A DNA stretch of 64,000 bases from Flammeovirgaceae bacterium UBA2366 (GTDB lineage Bacteria; Bacteroidota; Bacteroidia; Cytophagales; Cyclobacteriaceae), in assembly GCA_002344065.1 (NCBI GenBank), contig DDTK01000014.1:1-64000 (forward strand). The letters run 5' to 3'. A model generated the notes under the pieces. That model ran no database searches, had not been told where the DNA came from, and was given only the letters and a program-made list of their open reading frames with translations. Shown piece after piece: positions 9,372 through 18,314 of the stretch (its first letter is position 1; every line of letters starts with the position of its first letter). Position numbers and translations under genes: made by a program.

Positions 9372-11741
9372 ATGCTTCTGAACTATCTAAAAATCGCGCT
9401 GCGTAATCTTCAACGAAATTTCACGTATTCGTTCATCAACATTTTCGGGTTATCCATCGGTATTGCCTGCAGTATTTTAATTATGCTTTGGATTGCCGAT
9501 GAATATCAGTTTGATCGCTTTCATGAAAAGCGGGACAACTTATATAAGGTAATGATGAACCAGACCTTTTCCGGACGGATTGGCTCACAAATAGCTATGC
9601 CCTATCCGTTAAAAGATGCTCTACCAGAATACTCATCAAAAATCAAGCATACCGTAATTACCAATTGGGGCGAAGGGTTTTTGCTCACGGCCGATGAAAA
9701 TAAAATCACCAAGGTTGGCCTCGCTGTAAGCGAAGATTTCCTGAAGATTTTCACCTTCCCGTTAATGCAAGGCGATGTGAACACGGCACTTAACGAACAA
9801 AATTCAATTGTGTTAACAGAGAGTGTTGCAAAAGCCTTGTTTGGTAATGAAGATCCGCTGAGTAAGCTGGTAAAAATTGATAATAACCAGGAGTTGAAAG
9901 TTACAGGAGTTATGAGGGACTTTCCCGATCAAACAACTTTTTCCAATTACCATTACCTGATTCCCTTCTCCTTTTATGAATCGATACAACCCTGGGTTCG
10001 CAATTCACGTGAACGGTGGGACAACAATTCCTTCCAACTTTATGTGGAGCTTGAACGGGGCAGTACACAGGAAGAAGTTACGGCCTCCATTAAAGATATT
10101 GTAAAGAAAAATAGTGCAGATACACTCACCCAGCCGCAAGTATTCCTCCATCCCGTATCCGACCTGAGGCTTTACTCAAAATTTGAAAATGGAAAAGCAA
10201 CCGGTGGCATGATTGAATACGTAAGACTTTTCGGTGCCATCGCCATTTTTGTGTTACTCATTGCCTGTATCAATTTTATGAACCTCGCCACGGCTCGCTC
10301 AGAAAAAAGGGCACGCGAAGTAGGCATCCGAAAAAGTATTGGCTCACGAAAAAAAGAACTGGTCGCTCAGTTTTTAGGCGAGTCGTTACTCATTACAACA
10401 TTTGCTTTTTTTGTGGCCGTTGTGTTGGTGGAACTATCACTACCGATGTACAACACCCTGGTGAATAAAAATCTTTTGATTGACTACACCAATCCATATT
10501 TGTGGACTGGTGCGGTGGCATTAATTCTGGTTACAGGAACACTTGCCGGCAGCTACCCTGCCTTTTACCTATCATCATTCCAACCGGTAAAAGTGTTAAA
10601 AGGAAAAATTCAAACCGGAAAGCATGTGAGTTTGCCACGCAAAATTTTGGTTACGCTACAGTTTGGCTTCTCCATCTTCCTGATCATCGGTACGATCGTT
10701 ATCTACCAGCAGATCATGCATGTAAAAGACCGTGAAATTGGATTTGACCGCGAAAACCTGATGATGGTTTGGACCAATACTGAGTTATCCGATAGTTATG
10801 AAACTATCAAAAACGAATTGATTGCATCAGGTGCGGTTAAGCATGTAACAAAATCCAATAGCCCGGTAACATCCATCTTTGCCAACAACATTGTGGAGTG
10901 GCCCGGTATGGAACCGGGAACGAGGGTTGTTTTCAGCACCATCGCCACCGAATATGATTATGTGAAAACTATGGGGATTAAACTGCTGGAGGGCAGGGAT
11001 TTTTCAAAAGAATTCAATGACAGCACCAATGTGATTATTAACCAGGCTGCTGTTGATGTTATGGGTCTTACAGAGCCGATCGGATCAAAAGTTAATATGT
11101 GGGGCGGGGAGTTTACGATTGTTGGCGTGACTGAGAATGTCATCATGAATTCGCCTTATGAACCGGTAGCACCCATGGTTGTTGTTTTCGATCCGGAATG
11201 GACCAGTACCATCACTCTTCGGTTAGAAAAAACTTCGGATTTATCCGGAGCGATTAACAAAGTTGAAGATGTATTTAAACGCTTAAACCCCACCTACCCT
11301 TTTGCCTACCGTTTTGCTGATGCGGAGTTCGATAAAAAATTCTCTTCCATAAACCTGGTTGGTAACCTGGCAAAAGTGTTTGCTGCCCTGGCACTGATTA
11401 TCACTGCACTTGGGTTGTTTGGCCTTGCTGCTTTCACGGCAGAACAACGATCGAAAGAAGTGAGCATCCGCAAAGTGCTTGGAGCATCTGTAACCGGCCT
11501 GGTGTTAATGATCTCCAAAGATTTCGCACGATTGGTTATTTTTTCATTTGTACTTTTTGCCCCCTTGGCAGGCTGGTTCCTAACCGGTTTTCTTGAGGAA
11601 TATCCTTACCGCATTACCATACCCTGGTGGATATATCCATTGGCCGGATTTTCCGCCCTGCTTGTTGCGTTACTTATTGTAAGCACACAAGCCTTACGGG
11701 CAGCGGTAAATAATCCGGTTAACAGTTTACGAAACGAATAA
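9372..11741 (+). CDS. FtsX/MacB-like ABC transporter permease, paralogue 3
   Basis: 789 residues. The N-terminal helix segment is INIFGLSIGIACSILIMLWI. The first FtsX block reads LIACINFMNLATARSEKRAREV, followed by GIRKSIGSR. The second reads FGLAAFTAEQRSKEV followed by SIRKVLGAS, and the protein ends NNPVNSLRNE like paralogue 2. The two periplasmic regions are the least alike among the paralogues, as expected if they set specificity. The start ATG is 14 bases after the preceding stop, consistent with one transcript. No ATPase gene adjoins. Confidence 0.9.
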   Translation: MLLNYLKIALRNLQRNFTYSFINIFGLSIGIACSILIMLWIADEYQFDRFHEKRDNLYKVMMNQTFSGRIGSQIAMPYPLKDALPEYSSKIKHTVITNWGEGFLLTADENKITKVGLAVSEDFLKIFTFPLMQGDVNTALNEQNSIVLTESVAKALFGNEDPLSKLVKIDNNQELKVTGVMRDFPDQTTFSNYHYLIPFSFYESIQPWVRNSRERWDNNSFQLYVELERGSTQEEVTASIKDIVKKNSADTLTQPQVFLHPVSDLRLYSKFENGKATGGMIEYVRLFGAIAIFVLLIACINFMNLATARSEKRAREVGIRKSIGSRKKELVAQFLGESLLITTFAFFVAVVLVELSLPMYNTLVNKNLLIDYTNPYLWTGAVALILVTGTLAGSYPAFYLSSFQPVKVLKGKIQTGKHVSLPRKILVTLQFGFSIFLIIGTIVIYQQIMHVKDREIGFDRENLMMVWTNTELSDSYETIKNELIASGAVKHVTKSNSPVTSIFANNIVEWPGMEPGTRVVFSTIATEYDYVKTMGIKLLEGRDFSKEFNDSTNVIINQAAVDVMGLTEPIGSKVNMWGGEFTIVGVTENVIMNSPYEPVAPMVVVFDPEWTSTITLRLEKTSDLSGAINKVEDVFKRLNPTYPFAYRFADAEFDKKFSSINLVGNLAKVFAALALIITALGLFGLAAFTAEQRSKEVSIRKVLGASVTGLVLMISKDFARLVIFSFVLFAPLAGWFLTGFLEEYPYRITIPWWIYPLAGFSALLVALLIVSTQALRAAVNNPVNSLRNE

Positions 11742-11765
11742 AATTATTACACACTTTAGAAATCT

Positions 11766-14198
11766 ATGTTACGCAACTACATCCTTACCACCCTTCGTAT
11801 ATTAAGTCGCCAAAAGGTTTACTCGGCCATCAACATCTTTGGGTTAACGATTGGTATTACCAGCACCTTGTTGCTGATTCTTTATATTGTAGATGAAATA
11901 AGTTATGATCGTTTTCATACGGATGCTGACCGTATGTATCGCAGTGTGATGTCTGCCAAACTCAATGATCAGGAGTTTAGCACCGTCTACACCGGCCTGC
12001 CTATGCCGGAGGCATTGCTTAAAGATGTGCCAGCTGTAGAATCCGTTATACGCGTTACCAAATGGAATACAATTCCTGTGCGGTTTGATGACAAGACCTT
12101 TACCGAAAATCGTTTTCTATTATCGGATTCAAACTTTTTTAATTTTTTCAGTTTTCAACTACTGGTTGGAAATCCAAAAGAGGTATTAAATGGACCAAAC
12201 AAAGTGGTAATTACCGAATCAACCGCTAAAAAATACTTTGGCTATACCGGCCCCGGTGATCTTTCACCAATAGGAAAAATGTTTTTCATAGGCAGCCAGG
12301 GTGAAACAAAAGCAGAAGTAACCGGCATTGCTGCCGATGTTCCGCACAACTCACACTTGAAGTTTGATTTCCTTCTTTCCATCACAACATGGGAACAATT
12401 AAATTATCCGATCTGGCTTAACAGTGCTGTTGTGTCATACTTTAAAATCAGGCCCAACACTACCATTGAAGACGTGAATAATAAATATGACTTTTTTGTC
12501 AATACGTACATCGCGAAAGAGGTTGAGATGTTTCTTCAAATGACGATGCAGCAATTGGGCGAAAGCGGGAGTTACATAAGGTTCAGCTCGCAACCGCTTA
12601 CCAGTATCCATTTGCATTCACAATTTTCAGATGAACTTGAACCCAACGGAAACATCCGCTATCTCTACCTATTCGGGATGATTGCCATCTTTCTGATTGT
12701 GCTGGCATGTATCAACTTTATGAACCTGAGCACGGCACGGGCAGCCAATCGCGCCAAGGAGGTAGGCATTCGTAAAACCATTGGGGCATTGCGCCACAAA
12801 CTTATTGGTCAGTTTATGATGGAATCGTATCTGTACACGATCATTGCCATTCTGCTGGCCCTGATGCTGGTTTCCTTTTCGTTGAATTTCTTTAACTCCA
12901 TAACAGCCAAAAACATTGCGTTTTCTTCGTTGCTCAACCCGATGTTTCTGGGAGGTCTGTTTGTCTTTACAATAGTTATCGGTGCGCTGGCCGGAAGCTA
13001 CCCTGCCTTTTACCTTACCGCCTTTAAACCTGCAGAAGTGTTGAAAGGAAAAGTACGGGCAGGTTTTAAAAGTTCAGGTATCCGTAATGCATTAGTGGTG
13101 TTTCAGTTTTTTATTTCCATCGGGTTAATCATTGCAACCCTGATGGTGTTTCAACAGCTCAACTATGTTCAGCAGCAAAACCTGGGGTTTGATAAACGAA
13201 ACATCATGACGCTGCTTCACACCTTGAATCTCGCTAAAAATGGTGAAGCCTTTAAGAACGAATTGAAACTATACCCGGAAATTGAGAGTGTCACCTTCGC
13301 CAACCGCATGCCGCCCAACGTGGATTGGAATTCAGTATTCCGGATACCCGATACCGGCCAAGAACAAATGCTTACCGTGTATACTATCGACTATGATGGA
13401 CTGGAAACTATGGGGTATCAACTCGCTGAAGGCCGGTTTTTCTCCCGCGATTTCAAAACTGACACAGCGGCATGCTTGATTAACGAAGCAGCATTCCGTC
13501 AACTTGGCTGGGATACTTATGAGGGTAAGAAGATTCTTTCCCGATTCAACACGATGGAAGGCAATGAGCTGGAAGTGATTGGTGTGATTAAAAATTTCAA
13601 TTATGAATCATTGAAAAGCAACATCCGGCCCATGATTATTATGTTGGGACCAGAACCAAACTTTGAAGCCGGTATACGCTTTGCATCCGATGATATTCAG
13701 AGGAATATCAAATTGGTTGAAGAAGTCTGGAAGAAATACGCGCCTCAGGCACCGCTTGAGTACAGCTTTCTCGATTCAAACTTCGCTGCAAAATATAAAG
13801 CAGAAGAACGCATGGGTCAGGTATTCATCATCTTCACCGGATTGGCTATTATCATTGCGTGTTTGGGGTTGCTCGGACTTGCCACCTATTCGGCAGAACA
13901 ACGTGCGAAAGAAATCAGTATCCGTAAAGTGATGGGTGCAACAGTGAGTCAGGTGGTGTTTTTGTTAAGTAAAGATTTCGCCAAACTCATTATTGTGGCT
14001 TTCGTACTGGCCATACCTTTAACATGGTACCTGCTTGAGCGTTATTGGCTTGAGGGTTTCGCATATCGCATTCATTTTAATCCATGGATTATTGCTACCG
14101 CTGGTTTGGTGGCCCTTGTTGTTGCTTTGTTTACCATAAGCATACAAGCTTTCCGCGCAGCTATGGGTAATCCGGTGGATTCATTGAGGGGTGAGTAA
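11766..14198 (+). CDS. FtsX/MacB-like ABC transporter permease, paralogue 4
   Basis: 810 residues and last of the tandem set. Landmarks are the N-terminal INIFGLTIGITSTLLLILYI, the first FtsX block LACINFMNLSTARAANRAKEV followed by GIRKTIGA, the second block GLLGLATYSAEQRAKEI followed by SIRKVMGAT, and the ending GNPVDSLRGE. Its stop codon lies in the loop of a 9-bp hairpin (14187-14210), which begins a dispersed-repeat-like spacer. It probably closes the operon. Whether the four proteins form homo- or heterodimers cannot be read from sequence. Confidence 0.9.
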   Translation: MLRNYILTTLRILSRQKVYSAINIFGLTIGITSTLLLILYIVDEISYDRFHTDADRMYRSVMSAKLNDQEFSTVYTGLPMPEALLKDVPAVESVIRVTKWNTIPVRFDDKTFTENRFLLSDSNFFNFFSFQLLVGNPKEVLNGPNKVVITESTAKKYFGYTGPGDLSPIGKMFFIGSQGETKAEVTGIAADVPHNSHLKFDFLLSITTWEQLNYPIWLNSAVVSYFKIRPNTTIEDVNNKYDFFVNTYIAKEVEMFLQMTMQQLGESGSYIRFSSQPLTSIHLHSQFSDELEPNGNIRYLYLFGMIAIFLIVLACINFMNLSTARAANRAKEVGIRKTIGALRHKLIGQFMMESYLYTIIAILLALMLVSFSLNFFNSITAKNIAFSSLLNPMFLGGLFVFTIVIGALAGSYPAFYLTAFKPAEVLKGKVRAGFKSSGIRNALVVFQFFISIGLIIATLMVFQQLNYVQQQNLGFDKRNIMTLLHTLNLAKNGEAFKNELKLYPEIESVTFANRMPPNVDWNSVFRIPDTGQEQMLTVYTIDYDGLETMGYQLAEGRFFSRDFKTDTAACLINEAAFRQLGWDTYEGKKILSRFNTMEGNELEVIGVIKNFNYESLKSNIRPMIIMLGPEPNFEAGIRFASDDIQRNIKLVEEVWKKYAPQAPLEYSFLDSNFAAKYKAEERMGQVFIIFTGLAIIIACLGLLGLATYSAEQRAKEISIRKVMGATVSQVVFLLSKDFAKLIIVAFVLAIPLTWYLLERYWLEGFAYRIHFNPWIIATAGLVALVVALFTISIQAFRAAMGNPVDSLRGE

Positions 14199-14240
14199 AA
14201 CCTCACCCCTTCCCCTCTCCTAACAGGAAATGGAGAGGGA
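14187..14240. repeat. Double-hairpin intergenic repeat (CCTCACCCC...GGAGAGGG type)
   Basis: Two hairpins lie back to back. AGGGGTGAG (14187-14195) pairs with CTCACCCCT (14202-14210), with the stop codon of paralogue 4 in the loop. CCCTCTCC (14213-14220) pairs with GGAGAGGG (14232-14239). There is no T-run after the second stem, so this is not a standard terminator, although the hairpins may protect the 3' end of the message. C-rich elements of this look are common intergenic repeats in bacterial genomes; that is recalled knowledge, not searched. Confidence 0.5.
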
Positions 14241-14265
14241 TCCGAGCACATTCAATATATTTTTC

Positions 14266-14420
14266 TGAGTATCCGTAAAGAGTCCTAAACTATTAAGTAG
14301 ACGTCATTGCGAGGGAGGTACGACCGAAGCAATCTCGTTTTCTACGTTGAAATTGGGATTGCTTCTCCGCCTGTGGCGGATCGTAATGACGCCAATTTTA
14401 GGATTGGAAGCGGATACTCA
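14266..14420. repeat. 155-bp nested palindromic element (REP/MITE-like)
   Basis: Three sets of inverted arms share one centre. The outer arms are TGAGTATCCG (14266-14275) with CGGATACTCA (14411-14420), and TCCTAAA (14283-14289) with TTTAGGA (near 14397-14403). The middle arms are CGTCATTGCGA (14302-14312) with TCGTAATGACG (14381-14391), one mismatch. The inner arms are GAAGCAATCTC (14326-14336) with GGGATTGCTTC (14355-14365), one mismatch. A small hairpin TCCGCC-TGT-GGCGGA sits at 14366-14380. The right half recurs inverted at 21090-21127. The element holds no gene. It is either a miniature inverted-repeat element or a REP-type sequence. Confidence 0.75.
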
Positions 14421-14484
14421 CAATATTTTTATGGAATCGTGACCCCTGTTGCATCATAGGCATTGTAAACAAAAACCAATGCAT

Positions 14485-15795
14485 ATGAAAACGCTTAAAT
14501 TCATTCCAATTGTAGTAGGGGCAGCTACGCTGGCATTCTCGCTGGTGGCCTTTACTTTAAAAGTAGAAAAGCCCGAAAAACCGTTGCGGGAAATCCCGAA
14601 AGGCTGTGTCTTTCTAACCGTTATGGGTGAAGAAAGATCGGACTCCAGCTTTATGTATAAAACTCCCGATGGTGTTACTACATCGGTAAATCGTGGGTTA
14701 ACCTGGTTGGCGAAAGCGCAAAACAACAATGGTGGATGGGGAGCCGGTAGTCACAGTCGTCAGCATATTATGGATCCTCATGCAGTACAAACTGATCCGG
14801 CCACTACCAGCATGGTGGCGATGGCCATTTTACGAAGCGGCAGTACACTTACCAAAGGCGAATACACTGCACAGTTAAATAAAGCTCTTGAATATATCCT
14901 TCGCGCGGTGGAGCAATCACCGGCAGCCACATACAACATTACTGAACTTACAGGCACACAAATTCAAACCAAACTCGGTGCGAACATTGACGTGGTGCTG
15001 GCTTCACAGTTTCTGTCAAACGTGATAGAACATACGCAACACGACAAGGCACTGCAGGCACGTGTAAAGAAAAACCTGAACACCTGCGTTGCTAAAATAC
15101 AGCGGGCACAGGATCGTGATGGAAGTATGACCGGTGATGGATGGGCGGGTGTATTGCAGTCATCGTTTGCTACCACAGCATTGGAAGCGGCTCAGGCTAA
15201 TGGCGCCAATGTTGATGAAGATGGGTTGCGTAAATCGAGGGAGTTCCAAAAAAATAATTATGATGCTAAAACCGGTGAATCCAAAACTGATCGGGGTGCT
15301 GGTATAGTACTGTATTCGGTATCTGGCTCAACCCGTGCCAGTGCCAAGGAAGCCCGCAGGGTACAGGAAGAAATGGAGAGAGCCAAGGGCAGTGGCCGAT
15401 TGGCTCAAAGTGCAGCACCTTCTGCTGAAAATTTAGAAAAGATTGGTTTCTCCAAAGATGAGGCCATTCGCTATGCAACAGCGTATGAAGTGTACGAATC
15501 TGCCAAACAAACTGCTCAACGCGATGATGTGCTGGATGGCTTTGGCAACAATGGCGGTGAAGAATTTATGAGCTATTTGCAAACCGGTGAGGGCATGATC
15601 ATCGGTAAAGATCAAAGCTGGAAAAGCTGGTACGACAACATGAGTGGCCGTTTGGTGAAAATCCAGAACAACGATGGTAGCTGGAACGGACACCACTGCA
15701 TCACCAGCCCTGTATTTTGCACGGCAACCTGTTTATTAATTCTGGCCGTGAACAATGATGTTGAAAGATTAGTTAAGATGGGTAAGGAGAATTAA
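14485..15795 (+). CDS. Secreted prenyltransferase/squalene-cyclase-fold-like protein
   Basis: I start at ATG 14485 (436 aa), which opens a signal-like helix, MKTLKFIPIVVGAATLAFSLVAFT. The body has alpha/alpha-toroid repeat traits: VNRGLTWLAKAQNNNGGWGAGS near residues 65-85, ATTSMVAMAIL, and a C-terminal RLVKIQNNDGSWNGHHCITS...TATCLLILAV. These QW-like GGW/GSW motifs are typical of squalene oxidase/prenyltransferase repeats. A long charged insertion (about residues 275-330) breaks the repeats. The catalytic DxDD of triterpene cyclases is not visible, so an enzymatic terpene role is doubtful; a binding or scaffold role is as likely. A terminator follows, so it is probably monocistronic. Confidence 0.7.
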   Translation: MKTLKFIPIVVGAATLAFSLVAFTLKVEKPEKPLREIPKGCVFLTVMGEERSDSSFMYKTPDGVTTSVNRGLTWLAKAQNNNGGWGAGSHSRQHIMDPHAVQTDPATTSMVAMAILRSGSTLTKGEYTAQLNKALEYILRAVEQSPAATYNITELTGTQIQTKLGANIDVVLASQFLSNVIEHTQHDKALQARVKKNLNTCVAKIQRAQDRDGSMTGDGWAGVLQSSFATTALEAAQANGANVDEDGLRKSREFQKNNYDAKTGESKTDRGAGIVLYSVSGSTRASAKEARRVQEEMERAKGSGRLAQSAAPSAENLEKIGFSKDEAIRYATAYEVYESAKQTAQRDDVLDGFGNNGGEEFMSYLQTGEGMIIGKDQSWKSWYDNMSGRLVKIQNNDGSWNGHHCITSPVFCTATCLLILAVNNDVERLVKMGKEN

Positions 15796-15815
15796 ACTCG
15801 ATTCTGTTGTGGGTG

Positions 15816-15844
15816 AAAGGGCGGGAAACCGCCCTTTTTTATTT
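15816..15844 (+). terminator. Intrinsic terminator with GAAA loop
   Basis: AAAGGGCGG pairs perfectly with CCGCCCTTT around a GAAA tetraloop, followed by a run of T. It lies 20 bases after the stop of the cyclase-fold-like gene and ends its transcript. Confidence 0.88.
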
Positions 15845-16014
15845 TAGGATCTACCGGCAATTTATTCAATCCGCTGGCAAAGTGATGAGTTCCGTCATAG
15901 CACCTATAAATCTCCTTCCCGTATCCATGAACTGAAACCGGTGTTCCATCAATTTACCTGTTTGCTGATGGATAGCTTACCCTTTCTTGGCAGCACAATC
16001 AAAACACAAACAAC

Positions 16015-16995
16015 ATGAAACACATGAAACTGATCTCGGGCCTGGTGGCTGCATTGATTTTCTTTTCAAGCTGCGAAGAGCAGGTTGACACAGGATTAAC
16101 CGATGAAGCAGCTGAAAGAAGAACGCTTGATAAAATCCAAAAAAACCAGGGCATTAGTCTTGGCTTGTTCAATGTATTGGGTAACCGGATTGGCACGGAT
16201 TCGCTGAAACGTCTGGTTGCCGCAACTAAAAGTAACGGGGAATTTATTGACCTGATGGCGGAGCAAACAGCCGGCTATTTCAAGGATGTGGTGGACATGA
16301 ATAAGAGTGATTTTCTCATACCTGCAGTACCCATGCCTTTTATGGGTGAGGCGGAAATCACCTTGAAGCTAATTATGGCTGAGGAAGAAAAAGCGGGAGC
16401 AGCGCCTTATAATCCGGTGCAGGCATACGGTGACCTGGTGTTAAAGCGAATAAAGGAACAGGCAGCAAGTAACCCTCATAAAGAATGGATCCTTGTTGAA
16501 TCGCTACAAGAACCCGGTACATCACCGCGGCATATACCAACCGAAAGCATGTCACTCAATTTTGCGAAAATGGAATTTCTGGCTACAGTACCCCACATGA
16601 TTATAGTTGATAGTAATGACCAATCAGACGAAGAAGTTCTTGAGACGCTTAATGATCTGATGATAAGTAATGGCATACCACCCATAGCCATTGCATTGTT
16701 GCTACCTGCTGTTCAAAAAGTGAAAGAAGCGGCAGCAACAACAAATAGTGAGCCTTTTGATAAAGGTCTGCTCACATGGATTAATGATACTGTTGATCCT
16801 GCAATTGCTGGTACCCTGGACAGAGATATCATCAGAAGAATTCAGGCTACAGCATACCTTGCGGGCCTTCATGCGTTGACTTTGCCGAATTACGAAAATA
16901 AGAATCAGGATCTCGCCTCCCTTAGTATTCTGCATGCCCGTTTCCGTGGCGGAGTGATCTGCGCAACAGGTGACATTAAAGGCAAAGGCATTTAA
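16015..16995 (+). CDS. Lipoprotein of unknown function with a DUF1559-like segment
   Basis: 326 residues. The N-terminus MKHMKLISGLVAALIFFSSCEE is a lipoprotein signal with the cysteine near residue 20; ATG 16024 is an alternative start. The body is mostly soluble and partly helical and matches no family I know as a whole. Around residues 225-242 it reads IAIALLLPAVQKVKEAAA, close to the segment after the prepilin helix in planctomycete DUF1559 proteins, but here far from the N-terminus. The last ~25 residues hold two cysteine-free glycine-rich patches and end in GDIKGKGI. It is flanked by terminators at 15816 and 17041, so it is likely transcribed alone. Confidence 0.65.
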   Translation: MKHMKLISGLVAALIFFSSCEEQVDTGLTDEAAERRTLDKIQKNQGISLGLFNVLGNRIGTDSLKRLVAATKSNGEFIDLMAEQTAGYFKDVVDMNKSDFLIPAVPMPFMGEAEITLKLIMAEEEKAGAAPYNPVQAYGDLVLKRIKEQAASNPHKEWILVESLQEPGTSPRHIPTESMSLNFAKMEFLATVPHMIIVDSNDQSDEEVLETLNDLMISNGIPPIAIALLLPAVQKVKEAAATTNSEPFDKGLLTWINDTVDPAIAGTLDRDIIRRIQATAYLAGLHALTLPNYENKNQDLASLSILHARFRGGVICATGDIKGKGI

Positions 16996-17040
16996 TATAT
17001 TCATTGTTGGCTCAATCATACTTGTTTAGGTAGTGCTTGC

Positions 17041-17072
17041 AGCAGCGGGATTTGTACCCGCTGCTTTTTTTC
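17041..17072 (+). terminator. Intrinsic terminator
   Basis: AGCAGCGGG (17041-17049) pairs with CCCGCTGCT (17057-17065), followed by a run of T. It ends the lipoprotein transcript. Its position also argues that the downstream kinase starts after it, at 17093, not at the GTG at 17033. Confidence 0.88.
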
Positions 17073-17092
17073 CTGATCTTCAATACATCGTT

Positions 17093-18301
17093 ATGACTGT
17101 AATGCAGTTAAAAAGTAAAAAAGCCAAATCGAAACGACACCTGTCCCTTGACGAGGTGGAGGAAATACTCATTTATTTCGCTACCTCCATTCTGGAAAAG
17201 AATAGCGAAGAAGCGGTTTTTTGGGATATGGCCAAGAATGTAATTGCCCGGCTAGGGTTTGTAGACTGTGTTATCTATACCATAAATACCCGTACACGCA
17301 GACTCGTTCAACAAGCCGCACATGGCCCGAAAAACCCAGAACAAAAAAAAATATTGAAGCCCCTGCAAATCCCTTTGGGTGCAGGCATTACCGGTTTTGT
17401 GGCTACAACCGGTATAGCCGAGCGGATTAGTGATACCCTGCTTGATCCCCGTTATATCGTTGACGATGAACAACGCAGATCGGAGTTGACCGTTCCAATT
17501 CTGGTTAATAATAAGGTAGTTGGGGTCATTGATTGCGAACACCCAAGGAAAAATTACTTCACCGAACAACACCTGCGCATTGTAAACGCCATAGCCTCCA
17601 TTTGTGCTGTAAAGTTGAAACAGCTTGAATCACAAAAGGCAGTAAAGCGAAAAGAGTCTAAACTTTTGCAGGCGCAACAACAAATGGCTGAACTTAAGGT
17701 GCAAGCGATACGGGCTCAAATGAATCCCCATTTTGTCTTCAATGCATTGAATGCCGTTCAACACTTTATCACCAGTAACGACAAGCGGAACGCTCTACGA
17801 TTTCTTTCAGCATTCAGCAAGTTGGTACGTCTTTACCTGAAAAATCTCGAAAAAGAAACCATCGACCTCTTTCAGGAAATTGATATTGTGGAACAATATC
17901 TTAAACTACAAAAGCTTCGGTATGAAGGAATATTTGAATATGATATTCAACTACCCGAAACCGTAAATGAGATTCATGTACCAGCACTAATCATTCAATT
18001 GATGATGGAAGAGGCGGTGGAAAACCTGGCCAAAAACCGGCTGGCCGGAAAATTATCCATTCACATTGCTGTACCTGATGATAAACGCGTAGCCGTTACA
18101 GTAGACATCGGCATCAGGCAATCGGGAAGAATTTTGTCTAAACTGGAAACACGCTATGTAAACGAAGTGACAAATTGGTCAAATCATATAAAGCTTTTAA
18201 AGCAAATCAGAAATTACTCAATTACAACAACCAAAGAAGTTCTACAACAAAAAGGAATCACACATTATGTCACAAACGTAGTCTTGCCGAATCTGCAATG
18301 A
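17093..18301 (+). CDS. GAF-domain LytS-type histidine kinase, possibly with a degenerate ATP site
   Basis: Started at ATG 17093, after the terminator; ATG 17102 is possible. The protein has 402 aa and no membrane segment. A GAF sensor domain occupies about residues 20-180 (LGAGITGFVATTGIAERI, VVGVIDCEHPRKNYF). A short coiled coil leads to the LytS/YehU His_kinase region, with the phosphoacceptor in RAQMNPHFVFNALNAVQHF (His213). The catalytic part looks eroded: the N-box expected as QPLIENAxxHG reads QLMMEEAVENLAKNRLAG, and the G-box DNGxG is replaced by VDIGIRQSGR. It may phosphorylate poorly or act as a regulatory partner of the intact kinase that follows 13 bases later. Confidence 0.82.
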   Translation: MTVMQLKSKKAKSKRHLSLDEVEEILIYFATSILEKNSEEAVFWDMAKNVIARLGFVDCVIYTINTRTRRLVQQAAHGPKNPEQKKILKPLQIPLGAGITGFVATTGIAERISDTLLDPRYIVDDEQRRSELTVPILVNNKVVGVIDCEHPRKNYFTEQHLRIVNAIASICAVKLKQLESQKAVKRKESKLLQAQQQMAELKVQAIRAQMNPHFVFNALNAVQHFITSNDKRNALRFLSAFSKLVRLYLKNLEKETIDLFQEIDIVEQYLKLQKLRYEGIFEYDIQLPETVNEIHVPALIIQLMMEEAVENLAKNRLAGKLSIHIAVPDDKRVAVTVDIGIRQSGRILSKLETRYVNEVTNWSNHIKLLKQIRNYSITTTKEVLQQKGITHYVTNVVLPNLQ

Positions 18302-18314
18302 ATTAATATTTCGC

